The position numbers and the translations under genes are program-made. From Pseudopyrenochaeta lycopersici (Eukaryota > Ascomycota > Dothideomycetes > Pleosporales > Pseudopyrenochaetaceae): a DNA stretch of 64,000 bases. Within the stretch, counting starts at the first letter, position 1. Every line of letters starts with the position of its first letter. The stretch lies in assembly GCA_003313425.1 (NCBI GenBank), contig NHZP01000085.1, positions 49,549-113,548 of the forward strand. Direction: 5' to 3'. The notes under the pieces are model-generated. The model searched no databases. It saw only the letters and a program-made list of their open reading frames with translations, and was not told where the DNA came from. Positions 41,940 to 52,973 of this stretch are shown here, piece by piece.

Positions 41940-42740
41940 GAGCGCAGGCGACGCACTTCGTTCCAGCTGTCTTCAGCGTGCTCGGCGTTTCAACCATCCC
42001 TTCCTCTCCTGCCGCTTCCAGGACCTGGCGGTCTGATTGGCTGTTTGTTGCTAGTAACGTAATTCTGCAGTATCTCCACCCTCTTCCCCTCGAACGCGGC
42101 GGTTCCTCGATTCCAAAACTAAACCCCATCGGGACATCAGGTCACCCGTTTGGGCCACCCCCTTTACGCCATAGTCCCCCATCTGTGCTTGTTCGTTGTT
42201 GTCTTCGTCTCTCATAGATTGATTGCGTCAACGTGGATTGTTATCGTTTTAGTTTTGCACCTGCCACACACTTGCAGCAATCTTGTCGCAGGCCAGGAAA
42301 TATCTGTATTAGTAATCCCGCTGTGATGCTGCATGTACATCTGCGGGTTGGAGTACCCCACACTTCAGACACAACCTCAATCAATACAACGCTGTTGCTT
42401 ATCATCATTATCTCAGCTTTCATCGTTTTAGCACGTCCAGTACGACATCATGTCTTCATCCACAAAAAAAAAGGAACAATGTTTCAACACTATCGCGCGC
42501 ACGGGCACTGTACAAGGCCGCATGTACGCGCCGCCCGTCGCGAAAAAGTTCATTAGGCGCTAACAAGTTGCCCAACTGATTCAGGATTAGCTTGCGTCAG
42601 CACGCCTCCAGTTTCTGCCGTCCTCCGCAAAGGAGGCCCGACATCGAATCAGCTTCCAGCACCTTCCACAGCGTCAAAGATCCAGCAATCCCTCCATCGA
42701 GCCTATCGTCAACTATACGTGCAAGCCGCCAGCATCTACA
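41940..42740. other. Divergent promoter region and unassigned sequence
   Basis: 800 bp upstream of the PHD gene and the 42741 gene. A short frame starting at the ATG near 42449 (Lys-rich start, then GTVQGRMYAPPVAKKF) stops after 37 codons. It could be a 5' exon of the next gene, but I found no phase-consistent intron joining them. Confidence 0.35.
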
Positions 42741-43136
42741 ATGGGAGACATTCCGATTCAGCGTTGGAATACAAGCGACTGGAAAATCTTCTTTGGTGAT
42801 CGAGGCCCGAAGATTCGCGAAATCACCGAATGTTTGGGCCTCTCTTGCGACTCAAACCATGGTATCCTGAAATTTTCCGAGCCTGAATCAAACGAACTAT
42901 CTGAAAGGGTGCAAGAACTGTCCAAGGACCTTCCTAAAGATCTAAACGGTCTACTTACGTCTACATCGCGCCCCGACACCCTCGACAAGGAGCTTAACGA
43001 GTTGCTGAGTACCTTTGGTCCTGCGATTTGGGGCAAAGATGTAAATGACCGCAAGCGACTACTACTAGCGCCTCGCTCAAAGAGCAATTATTCTAGGGAT
43101 CTCTTTTATGAAGTCCCTAATGATCGAGAGATGTAG
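42741..43136 (+). CDS. Unknown protein
   Basis: 131 codons from the ATG at 42741: hydrophilic, mixed charge, no signal peptide or transmembrane segment. The segment PIQRWNTSDWKIFFGDRGPK and the repeated ELSERVQELSKDL / DKELNELL patterns suggest short helices. No domain recognised. The frame is open upstream for some distance, so the true start may be earlier, and the 43410 gene downstream on the same strand may belong to the same transcription unit. Confidence 0.45.
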   Translation: MGDIPIQRWNTSDWKIFFGDRGPKIREITECLGLSCDSNHGILKFSEPESNELSERVQELSKDLPKDLNGLLTSTSRPDTLDKELNELLSTFGPAIWGKDVNDRKRLLLAPRSKSNYSRDLFYEVPNDREM

Positions 43137-43409
43137 GTGGGATACTAGTGTCGCGCTTCGTCAAATCGACTGACTTTTTGTGATTGAAAATACACCTCCA
43201 TCGATGGATTTACCGAGAAGCGGGCACACATGTTCCGTCAAGGCCGTCAAGGAAGCTAACAAGAAATTCGGCTGCGAGAGGTTCAAGAATGAATCCTGGT
43301 ATTGATGCTGAGCCTTTTATGGTAGGGTCTACATCGGTAAGAAAGCTCGTAGTTCCATTGTTTACATCATAAGACATGCTGACAAGGTTCGTAGCCACCA
43401 GCTGAGGCA

Positions 43410-44390
43410 TTGCGGCCCGGAGCTTTGGGCGATAGAATCGCACCCGTACCCGCCAGTGCGCAACAAACTAATACGAGGAAACGGAATGCCGACACCCACA
43501 ACTGGATCGGCCCTACTGAAAAGCGGCCTTCCAGAAATGCAAACTGTTCTGTCGGGGAGATCCCAAAAGAGCCTTTTTTTACAATACAAAGCCCCGGGAA
43601 CAGCTACCAATCACCCTATACATCCACGTTAACTCCTCCTCCTCGTAGTGGACAGAATGACCAACATAATTCTACTAATCCTCGTTCGACCCATGCAGCT
43701 ACTTCACCCACCCCAGTGGCTTTGTATGCACCCGGCAACCACCACCACCACCACCACCACGCTCCTGAACCTCCTCGCAGCTCTCTCTCCGAAAACCAAG
43801 TGCTACCATTGTCGCCGACAGGAGTTCTCAATCCGCATCCCACTATGGGCCACCGCCAAGATAGTTTAGAGAGAAATAGGATGTCTGCTCCTCGCGAGGT
43901 GACCCTCAGACAGTGCGAGCTTCTACGCCTGCTCTTCGAATACCTGTTACCCAGAGATGGAAATAAACCCGATGAATTCGCTTTGTTAAAATATCTAGAG
44001 GAAATATGGACTGCTCATGAGACGGAATTCAGGCTCGCCATGGAACCACTATTCGACTGTCACCGCGACGTCCTTCTTGTATGGATCAAAGAGCAGCGGA
44101 AAATGAGTCAGCTTCGGGTGATGATAGAATGTCAATCTAGCGCACAGACTATGGAAATGGTGGACCGAGTGCTGGCCATAAATGACCTCCGCATCTTGCG
44201 ACTGAGGTGGAAGGCACTCAATGCGCATGATAAGAACCAAGACCTATCACCAGAGGACTTGTTGTGTAGGACTTTCGCAATGATGACAAAAACAGAGGGG
44301 ACAGAGTACTTGTTTAAGGAAGGGCTGGACAGACTCACAGAGACTGCGCTTAGCGTAATGAGACCCGAAGGCTTGGCCATTTTGATATAG
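43410..44390 (+). CDS. Unknown protein with poly-His tract
   Basis: 326 codons. Residues 1-145 are disordered (Pro, Ser, Thr, Asn-rich) with seven consecutive His (CAC/CAT repeats near 43740). Residues ~150-326 look folded and helical (EVTLRQCELLRLLFEYLLP ... HRDVLLVWIKEQRKMSQLRVM ... LSPEDLLCRTFAMM). No transmembrane segment. I do not recognise the family. A conserved-looking C-terminal domain plus a disordered N-terminus would fit a regulatory protein, but that is a guess. The true start could be a later Met. Confidence 0.5.
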   Translation: MRPGALGDRIAPVPASAQQTNTRKRNADTHNWIGPTEKRPSRNANCSVGEIPKEPFFTIQSPGNSYQSPYTSTLTPPPRSGQNDQHNSTNPRSTHAATSPTPVALYAPGNHHHHHHHAPEPPRSSLSENQVLPLSPTGVLNPHPTMGHRQDSLERNRMSAPREVTLRQCELLRLLFEYLLPRDGNKPDEFALLKYLEEIWTAHETEFRLAMEPLFDCHRDVLLVWIKEQRKMSQLRVMIECQSSAQTMEMVDRVLAINDLRILRLRWKALNAHDKNQDLSPEDLLCRTFAMMTKTEGTEYLFKEGLDRLTETALSVMRPEGLAILI

Positions 44391-44957
44391 TCCTGGCATT
44401 CTTGTATTTAATATGTATATAGCAAACGCTTGAACACCCTCCTCCCTGCCCTTACCCACCTTTCCACAGCCACGACGTTGGCCCTAGCTTTACTTCTGCC
44501 TTCTCCCGAGATAGATAGTATCCAGAACTTACCAGGGGTCTTGTAACAGTGTTGAGGGCGAATCTAGCAATGGGCACTCAGTAACCAGCTCACCCAACCT
44601 GCTGTGGTCCATACTGACCAACGTTCGGGGAGGGCACGACAGGAGTTTTGATGAGGCACGGTCCCAGAAAGTGAAGTGAGCGAATCAGATAATGAAGAAA
44701 TGGACTGTAGGTTGGGTCCATTTAGGGATGTAGCTCTAGGAACATGTGATAAGCTCAGAAATCAGTTCCAGTGCTGGCGCCGAGCCAGATCGCGCCAATC
44801 ACGCGTCGTTGCTCTTGTGTGTCTCCCTGGTCGGGCCCCGCTGATTGGTTATATATTATGTCATGGCGCATTTCCACCTTCTGGATCGCTCTTTCCCAAA
44901 GACGGGCCCAGCGCAGACAATTCCTGGGCCGGCTCTCTCGCCAGTTCACTATCCCAC
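44391..44957. other. Intergenic, no gene
   Basis: 567 bp between the unknown gene and the Tc1-A left end. Short overlapping frames only. The target-site side of the TE block begins at its right end. Confidence 0.45.
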
Positions 44958-46400
44958 CACGCGGGCGCCAAAAAAGGCCGCACCGCAAAATGCCTTGGCG
45001 TCCCCCAACACACACAAATTACTATGGAGAGGAGGTCAATTGAGCATTTTTCAAGTAGATTGCAACAAGCTGGGTTGCTCACAAGGTGAGGTAGTAGATT
45101 TAGCTATATCTATCGTTTCTTGGTGTTGCAGCTGTCAAAACAGAGCGCTCTTGCGCGAGGTTACCAACCAGTCATTTGACCATCCATTGCAATGCAATCT
45201 CTCAGCCTATTTGGCATAACGTTAGAATTGACACGCTTATTAATGAAGCCTTGTCCTATCTTCTCCCAGCCCTCAAGAGCAAGCTCACGTGTATCTCCCT
45301 CATCCTAGTGTGGAAATTTCTTAACGTACTGCTTAGGTAGTTGCCAGCAGTTTTCTATAGGAGCTAGGTCAGGACTAGAGTGACAGTTGAAGTAGCTCTT
45401 GAGCCTATAGCAATCTTTCCACTGCCTTACTATGTTGTTTTTGCTTGGGCTATAGCCTGAGTCGCTATCCTCCTTAAGTACAAAGTTGTCTCCTCGTTCA
45501 AGCCAGGGCTTAACCACAGGCTCAAGTACCTGATCAATATAGGCGCGTTGCGTCATCTTGCCATTAGTATTGCTTGGGATGTCGTAGAAGGTAAGAGCTG
45601 ACTTAAAGTCATAGCCAATAGCAGCCTAAGCATGTACTCTCTTAAGGTTGCGCTCATGATCATCTCTCTCATCTCGCTGCTGAATACACTTACTGCAGTA
45701 GCGCTCTCCTAGCTTGTAGATGATGTATATGCTGCCTTGAGGACCAAGAGCCCAGTGCACCTCGTCAGAGAACCTAACACGATGCTAGTCTTCAGCATCA
45801 GGATAGCGTTGTAGCATGGTAGTAGCCTAGGATTTCCTAGCACAGGCTGTGCTATCATTCACCCACCTCTTCTGGCATGCAATGCACTTAGAGTAACTTA
45901 TAGTATTGCCCATCGCACGAGAGATAGTACGTGCTGAGACCCCTTCAACACCAGCCTCAAAGCCTAGCTCAAGCCATGTCAGCTTCCTTGCTTCAAACCC
46001 AACCTCTTTTATAATCCTATCCATTTCCTTAAGCTGCTCGTTCGAGATAAGTGAGGGCCTACCACGGCGCTCACCTGCCTCACTTCTATGGTGTCTTCTG
46101 TCAACGCTGCCTGGTGAGATCATAGCCCAGCCTTGTCGTTTAGAGACTTTGTTGAATCTGAACACATCTGCTTTTAAGTGAGGGATACCACGGGCCTCCA
46201 TGTACTCAATCGCCCCCTGAACCCGGCTTTTTGTAGGCGTATCATGAGGATCACGGTTATCCCAGTCTGCCATGAAGAGGACAAGTAAAAATAATTTATG
46301 TAGCGTTGGTGGTGTGGCTTCAAAGTTGGGTGACGGAGCACTCAGTTTCAATTTTGGTGGGGCGCGGACGCGCGGTGCGGCCTTTTTTGGCGCCCGCGTG
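44958..46400 (-). mobile_element. Tc1-like element A (Tc1-A)
   Basis: 1443 bp bounded by identical 29-bp inverted repeats, 44958-44986 and 46372-46400 (CACGCGGGCGCCAAAAAAGG...). It contains a transposase frame on the minus strand broken only by amber codons. Its right end lies 4 bp from the left TIR of Tc1-B. No TA duplication is visible at the junction. Confidence 0.85.
45161..46273 (-). pseudogene. Tc1-like transposase, four amber stops
   Basis: From the ATG at 46273 to the TAA at 45161 the frame is continuous apart from four TAG codons, near 45827, 45784, 45627 and 45303. In Tc1-B the aligned positions include Trp (DWRDVRFSDE, HIWAAVGY, HWDEAE), so these are TGG-to-TAG changes. Motifs: an HTH-like N-terminus with RRGRPSLISNEQLKEMDR, CIACQKRW, FSDEVHW (first Asp), LKEDSDSGY (second Asp) and PDLAPIENCW (Glu). 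This is the DDE triad of fungal Tc1/mariner (DDE_3) transposases. The frame otherwise keeps full coding length, so damage is limited and RIP-type. Confidence 0.85.
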
Positions 46401-46404
46401 CCAC

Positions 46405-47899
46405 GCACGCGCCGGGAAAAAAAGAGCCGACTCCGAAAGCGCCCCCACCAAATTGAGATGGCAAGCTCCTAATTTGAACCTTACTTTACAGCACAACTAC
46501 ATAGTCAATATATTATTTTTATGTGCGCATCTTTCTTAGCATGTCCAGAAGTGGTATTCTGAATATCAGTACCCCTAAAAAAGCTCGCATACGTGGCGCT
46601 GCTGACTTTAATGACGCAATGGGCATCCCATACTACCATACCGACTTATTTAAGTTCTACGGCGTCTCAAAACAGCAGGGCTGGGCTATACTCAAGGAGG
46701 GAAGAGAAGAGGAGGTTCCAGATAATCTAGCAGAGATGGCTTTTGACAGAACTCACCATAACAACCCTGCCTTCAAGGAGAAGCGCGGGCGGCCATCAAA
46801 GCTCAGTAGCAAGGACCTTGAACGCTGTGACCGCTTCCTCCAAGATCAAGGTTGGGAAGCTCGCGTCCTTACTTGGGAGCAGTTAGCCTATGAGCTTAAC
46901 TTAGATGTCTGTGGAGATACCCTTCGCGAGCACCTAGGCTCTATGGACTATCACAAATGTATCGCTTGTACCAAGGGCTGGGTCTCTCAGCGCTGCGCAA
47001 AGCAGAGAGTAGAGCACAGCGAGACCTGCCTTGCTCTCAAACCTACCAAGGAGGACTGGCGAGATGTACGCTTCTCAGATGAGGTACACTGCCGTGTAGG
47101 GCCTCAGGGAAAGCTTCGAGTCACCCGCAGGCCTGGCGAGCGTTACTGCAGCGACTGTATTCAGGAGCAGCTCAACCGAGAGGACGAGAGAGACTGGGAG
47201 ACTGCGCACATCTGGGCTGCTGTAGGCTACAATTTTAAGAGCGACCTTACTTTCTATAACACTCCTAGTAACAGGAATGGTAAGCTCTCTCTTAAGGTGT
47301 ACAGAGATACTATCCTTGAGCCAGTAGTCAAGCCCTGGATTGAAGAGCAGCCTTACTTTATCCTAGAAGAAGATAACGACAGCGGCCACGGAAGGAGGCT
47401 CAGACCGCAACGTTGTAGCTACCTGGAAGCGTAAGAACAACCTTGACTACTTCTTCAATTGCTCTAACAGCCCTGACCTTGTTCCTATTGAGAATTGCTG
47501 GCAGGTCGTGAAACAGCATCTTAAGAAGTTCCCACACTGGGATGAAGCTGAGACGCGAGAGCTAGCCCATGAGGGCTGGGAGAAAATAACTCTTGACTTC
47601 ATAAACCAGCGTGTAGATAGTATGCCACGAAGGCTTCAAGACTGTATTGACATGGAGGGAAGGATGACTGGTTACTGAGTTTAAAAAGCGCTGAAAACGG
47701 TGCCCTACACCTGCTACAACACCAGAAAATATCTCTATATAGCGATTTCTATGTGACTCAGTAGCCTCACTACAATCGAGCTCTATTTCATCTCAAAACG
47801 CGTTCGAGATGCGCTGCAAACCTGCTCCCTACTCTAATCTCTATGGTGGTGGGGTGGCCCGCGCATTTCGGAGTCGGCTCTTTTTTTCCCGGCGCGTGC
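46405..47899 (+). mobile_element. Tc1-like element B (Tc1-B)
   Basis: 1495 bp bounded by identical 34-bp inverted repeats, 46405-46438 and 47866-47899 (GCACGCGCCGGG then a run of A, then GAGCCGACTCCGAAA). The transposase is on the plus strand, opposite to Tc1-A. It is 4 bp from Tc1-A and 2 bp from the piggyBac end. Confidence 0.85.
46541..47678 (+). pseudogene. Tc1-like transposase, single frameshift
   Basis: Starts at the ATG 46541 (an in-frame ATG at 46523 is also possible). HTH-like region KRGRPSKLSSKDLERCDR, CIACTKGW, FSDEVHC (first Asp), and EEDNDSGHG (second Asp) at about 47385, right after which the frame is lost. One base too many at ~47392 shifts the reading. In the next frame the protein continues GSDRNVVATWKRKNNL and PDLVPIENCW (catalytic Glu) to a TGA at 47678. 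No amber stops, in contrast to Tc1-A. The single frameshift may be real or a sequencing error; otherwise the copy looks complete (~378 residues). Confidence 0.83.
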
Positions 47900-48148
47900 C
47901 GCGCACCGTCAAAATCAGCCGCCCACGGACCACCTGAACTGTGCCAATAGGAGGATGTCCCCAGTGGCACTAATTTAGTGCGAAAACCAGAATATATGAA
48001 ATTTGCTACCGATTCTCGTAGGGGGATTCATTTGTAGTGGTATTGATTCAAAAATCGTTGCATTACTTGATAGTCGAGCTCATAGAGATGTCTACAGATC
48101 TGATGGTGTTGGCGCGGCGCAGGTGCTCAGCCCAGCACTCAGGGCGCA

Positions 48149-50924
48149 CAGACTTGTCGGCAATTCAATATTGATTGATAAGGGTGATATTGATATTGAA
48201 TTGATATCCAGACCCAAGATTGATATTGAATTGATAATATTGCCAAGAATCACCCGATTGGGACTAGCATATAGAATCTATGGTGTTTCAGACACTTTGG
48301 GCACCTATAGTCCGGAAAGCCCATTGTCATCGCTTTCTACTTCGGCTGTGATATTGCCAGGATCTTCTGCCGGTATGTAGAGTGTCTGGATAAGCCCGTT
48401 CTTATTCCAATTACCCAGAACCTCTGTCATCTCCACAATCCATGCTCCTAGCCTAGCTCTGTCCCATGAGATAGTTCTCCGTACGCCTGAGAAGACGCGC
48501 TCGGCTTCATCAGACATTGGAGGAATAGAAAGGATATCCATCGCCATTTGATGAAGCCGAGGGTATTCTAGTCGCTGCTCCTCTTTACACCACCACTCCA
48601 AAGGAGAGCAAGTGATCTTACAAGGCTTTGCGTTCACAAATTTCTCGAATTCATCCTCCTCTTCCTCCTCTTCCATAACGTCAAGCTCCGCCGCAAGCCT
48701 CTCAAATTTTGAGAGTTCTGGTTGTGAATTATCCGCCTCCTTCTGCGACTTTAGAAGAGGCAGATCCTTATAATTTGCCCAAATCTCTCTTGCGGTAGTA
48801 AGGGCCGGTTCTCTCCAGGAGGATACCCAATTGATATCAATATACTTGAGGCGGCGTCGGGGATGGAGGAGGAGGGCTGTGGTATAGGCAGGCGCTTCGT
48901 CAGAGGATTTGTAATACTTGTCAAGGACATACCACCCCATATTAATGGAGTTGACTATATGGGAGTTGTTTTTATATTGAATCTACTTAAGATTAGCAGT
49001 ATAAATAAGTTTTTTATCAGCAACATACCTTTGCTTCCTCGTAGTGTTTAAAGAGGATATCCATTGTCCAGAGAGCTTGGTCAAGCGATGACCAGTTAGC
49101 TTCCTGTGTAAGTGTTGCTTGATTAAATGGCTGTAAGAATTCAAGAGTCATTGTAAGAGTCTCCCAATCTTCCGCAGAAAGAACAGCGCCACCAAGGGCT
49201 CTATGATGCTTTTGACAGAACTTATTCAAAGCATCCTGCTTCTCAACGGCCAATGCAATCAACTTGTACCAGGAGTTCCAGCGTGTTGCGTTATCGATGC
49301 CCAGAAGCTTCCCAGCAAGTGCCTCCCACTCATCAGTCAATATAGTGGAGGAGCGAATATAGACAGCGATACCATGGAGGCTCCCAAGCGCTCCATTGGA
49401 CTGCCACCTAGCCTCGTTAAGGAGTCGCATTCTTTTGCCTTTCTTGTCGCCTCTCTTCTCACGAAGCTGCTCTTGCAATGCTTCAACCACAGTGATATCA
49501 GACTCCTCTTTTGCAGCCTCAATGGCAGCCTCAAGGGCTTCTACTGTAGTTGCAAAGAGGAAGGCATCAAGAGATAGATTGATTATATGACCGCTGCATC
49601 GAATCCGCCTCTTTTTTGCATTGAATTCCACCCCAATTTTTGTAAGAGCATTTGCAATAGCCCTACAACAAGTGTCGTTACTGGAAGCATTATCCCCAAT
49701 AATATAGCCTGTCTTCTCCGTAACCTCATAGGCTTGTATTGTCTCGAGAATATGCCTTGCCATCGTCTCGCCGCTGTGAGAGAAGCGACACTGTGGGAGG
49801 GAGAGGAGAGCTTTGCGGAGGGTGTAGTCGTGTCCAACGAATTGCGCGCAGATGCCAAGGAATGATTTCCGGTTTGCCGATGACCAGAGATCGATAGAGT
49901 AGTGGATTTGAGACTTTGCCCTGTGTAGGCGCTCCTTAATGGTAGCGTAGTGTGTTTTAAAGCTTCGCTCAATGTGGACAGGTATAGTAGTGTGTGACTC
50001 GATAAGTAGGTTTTCGACCTCTGGATTAACTGCCATTAGGAGCGCTTGGTATTCTGGCCATTCAACACAGTTGAAAGGCAAGCGGCGGCGAGTAACAAGC
50101 TGGATTTGTGCCTCGTAGAAGGCGTCTTTGTTAAGCGCCTTCGTAAGAACCTCCTCCACATCCTCGGTATTCTTCTCTACCTGCTTCTTTACCGACATTT
50201 GAAGGGCTGCTTGGAGAGAGACTTGCCGTACTTTCTTTCCCTTCGGCTCTTCAACATCAACGTAGACTTGATGTAGATTCGCCATATGAGTCCTAGCGTT
50301 AGTGGTAATAGCAGTAGCCCAGGGTTTCCCATAGCCGTCACAGTCCTTACAATACATCAGTGATTGCCCTGACTTATCGCGCATTGCCTCATCATTCTCT
50401 GGCTTCCGAAAGTGTGTCCATATATCAGCAGCACGCCTCTTTCTTGACTTTACGTCCTCACGGCTACGGTCAGGTCGATGTGGTTTGTCATTGAGGAAGC
50501 GCCATGGACTAGGAGAGGCTCTGGAGGAAGGCGTAGTGGGTAGAGAGGGTGTGGATGAGGAGGAAGGAGGTCGGATAGGCCGACCTTGGGAGTTCTGGGA
50601 GGCCATAACGTTGTAGAATGGTTTATGGCGGTGGTTGTGGAGCATGCAGCAGAGAGATAAACCGGTAGATACCCTGGGATTTGCACGCAAAAGGTGCAAA
50701 AAAGGAAAACGCGAAAGGACGCGAAAGGGCGCGGAAGAACACCAAAAAAGGCGAAAAAAGGCGAAAAAAGCAAAAAGGTGGTGAGAAGTGGGTGTGCACG
50801 TGCCCTTATCAATACTTATCAATATTGAATTGATAACGATATCCCATATTGATATTGCCTACTTGGATGAATATTGATATTGATTGATAAGAACATTGAT
50901 AAGCACATATTGCCGACAAGTCTG
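48149..50924 (-). mobile_element. Complete hAT transposon with 8-bp TSD
   Basis: 2776 bp, starting CAGACTTGTCGGCAAT and ending with its exact inverse ATTGCCGACAAGTCTG (16-bp TIRs). It is flanked by AGGGCGCA at 48141-48148 and 50925-50932. Both ends carry arrays of ATTGAT/ATCAAT-type subterminal motifs (48161-48245 and 50812-50905). One two-exon transposase gene fills the interior. All diagnostic parts are intact, so it may be autonomous. Confidence 0.95.
48305..50606 (-). CDS. hAT transposase, two exons
   Basis: Exon 1 is 50606-49029 (526 codons) and exon 2 is 48982-48305 (226 codons with stop), giving 751 residues. The 46-bp intron has donor GTATGT, branch GCTAATC and acceptor AAGTAG, phase 0. 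I start at the ATG 50606 (MASQNSQGRPIRPP); the frame is open further upstream but that part is low-complexity. Zinc region with CKDCDGYGKPWATAITTNARTHMANLH (BED-like Cys2-His, ~75-105). RNase H-like core: IHYSIDLWSSANRKSFLGI (first Asp), IIGDNASSNDTCC (second Asp) and RIRCSGHIINL. C-terminal hAT dimerisation block: LEWWCKEEQRLEYPRLHQMA ... SIPPMSDEAERVFSG (catalytic Glu region). Family length and all motifs are present. Confidence 0.9.
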
Positions 50925-52973
50925 AGGGCGCAGCTCTGGCCTACACAGTGGCACGTTGCAAAGCTTACAGCCATAAGTTGTACGCGGAGCGCGTTGACGG
51001 CCAGATATATTACCTGTTGTTTCTCTGAGAGGCTGCCTGGGGGTCGTTGAGCTGTGGTTTGTACGCCCATTTTCGCTACAGGCTATACAGGCCTTTGACT
51101 CTCCATACAGCCTTATTGGCGTGCTATGGTGGCTCTCCTGGTCGGGCGCGACGTCGTCAAGTCTCTTGCGTTTGTGTGAGCCATTGTTGAGGCGCTTCCC
51201 GCGCTCGAAGAGCTGCTCTATTAACTGATATAGGAACTTCTTGTGGCCGCCGCGTCTACTGGCGTTTTTTGTAGAGTATGTAGACATCCTGTAGATATTA
51301 TTGAGCGTTAAGTCGAATAGTAAGTACAGTAACGGCCTCCATGTGCGACGTCGGGCGCGCTGTGTAGAGTAGTAGCTCCGCGTTTGATCAAAACGATCAA
51401 CCTCGCTTTTGTGGTGATTGTAGGCATCTATCATCTCGGGGATGCCGAGTAACTTGACGGGCGCATCGCCAAAGGCCTTCTCGAAGGGCTTCTTATTGTG
51501 GGATGCCTCAGCAGGGCGTCTTCGGCGTCGTTCGACGTAGGTTATGCCTGTGTAATATAGCGTCAGCGCGTTGTTAAGCTGGTGGGGACATCTACTTGCC
51601 GTCAGCGACAGTAGTAGCAAAGAGGACCACCTGAGAATCGCGCCAGGCAGCTTGGAGCACTGTCTTGCTGGCTGAGAGAGCCCAGTAGGCTTCTCCCCAC
51701 TCCAGCCGGTGCGAGAATTGCGTCTTGAGCCGTACCAAATCGCCGTTGAAGCGCTCTTTCGAGAGCTTCTTAAGGCCGCGAGATCTCGTCGCAGGCTCTT
51801 GAGCCTCAGCCCTGGCGGCATCCTTAAAGCGCTCCTCAGTCCTTATTACTGTAGTTCTAACAGTGCCAGCGCAGCCAACGCCCTCCTTCCTGAGATATTC
51901 GAGCATGGGGACCGTGTTGAAGAGATTGTCGTCCCATACAATATATAGCCCTGGCGCAAATAAACGGTTGTCGGCAGCGTCTTTGGCGAGTACGAGAGAT
52001 ACGGGCACTGATTCGGTGGGCGTAAAAGCTGGCATCTCAGCCAGATGAACGTTGAGGTTGACTGGCCCGCGGCCAGCGCCTTTGGCATGATATAACCAGT
52101 TGAGTACAACGCCGTCGCTCGCGAGAACCCATATCTTATATCCCTCAGGTATAGGCTTCGTCTTGATTATTACAATCTCGCTAGCGCGTCCAGTAAACCT
52201 AGCAATAGCCTCGTCGACGCAGAGGTGCTTTCCTGGATGCCACAGCTCGAGCGAGCGCTTGCGGATGTGCTCAGAGAGATCCCACAGGCGCCCGAAAGGC
52301 GATTTGAACGATTGTTCGACTTCTGTACAGTATAAATAGCGATCTATCTGCTGGAATCGCGTGGATGACATGAACTTATTAACGCTATGTACAGGCGCGT
52401 TGACGTGCTTCTTCTCCCAGTACTCCTCTAACGATGGCTCTTGATGGAGGCCCATATATATCACTATCGCGAAGTACGTATACAGCTCAGTCGGCGACGT
52501 AGGTTTCCATCCTCGAGGGCATAGCTCGTCGTCTTGCAGCAGGGCGTTGACTCTGAGCTTCTCAGTGTGCTGATTCGTATGGTAGGCTATCCTGTCGAGG
52601 ATATCGGCACTGAAGAAGAGACCAAAGAGAGCAACGGGATCGCTAGCATCTACTCCCTCAGGTAGTCGAGCCCGGCCAGCTTCTTCATTATAGATAGGGA
52701 GAGGATGCCAACCAGGTGGCGGCTCACGCGGCAGATCAGGTAAGGGACCTTGATTTTTCGTATATTTGGTCGATTTGACAAAATCAGGATCATTACTGAC
52801 GTGCGAGGCAGCTTTTGGCATATTTACATAAAATTCTGATTTCAATTTACTACCAAATTGACAGGGACTCGAAAAATCTACGTTCTGCGATATGATTTTG
52901 GTGTTTCTTGGCGGGTGGGCGCTAATTGGCGTAGCTCAGGTGGTCCGTAGGCGGCTGATTTTGACGGTGCGTG

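Larger units (their letters stand above)
48063..52845 (-). pseudogene. piggyBac transposase, disrupted by the hAT insertion
   Basis: Exon 1 is 52845-51600 and exon 2 runs from 51547 to 50925, where the hAT begins. After the hAT and one target duplicate, the frame resumes at 48140 and ends at TAA 48063. Before insertion it would have been ~648 residues. The 52-bp intron (51599-51548) uses a GC donor (GCAAGT), branch GCTGAC and acceptor TTACACAG; only this choice keeps the frame. Exon 1 has the DDE_Tnp_1_7 domain: GLFFSADILDRIAYHTN, KHLCVDEAIARFTGR (Asp) and GLYIVWDDNLFNTVPML (Asp). Exon 2 has YNHHKSEVDRFDQTRSYYS (third acidic residue region) and a C-terminal zinc domain (CIACSENGR ... CKLCNVPLC). 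The hAT cuts just after that, removing the last 25 codons and replacing them with about 20 foreign ones. Confidence 0.82.
47902..52971 (-). mobile_element. piggyBac-like element split by a hAT
   Basis: Inverted ends 47902-47949 and ~52925-52971 begin CGCACCGTCAAAATCAGCCG and match at about 44 of 48 positions, all differences transitions. Between them lies a two-exon piggyBac transposase gene on the minus strand, interrupted by a 2776-bp hAT. There is no TTAA at either edge. The left end touches Tc1-B and the right end touches the truncated epoxide hydrolase. Confidence 0.75.

Noticed and set aside
47902..52971. TTAA target site for the piggyBac-like element
   Set aside because: Both edges were checked and neither has TTAA, so none was annotated.
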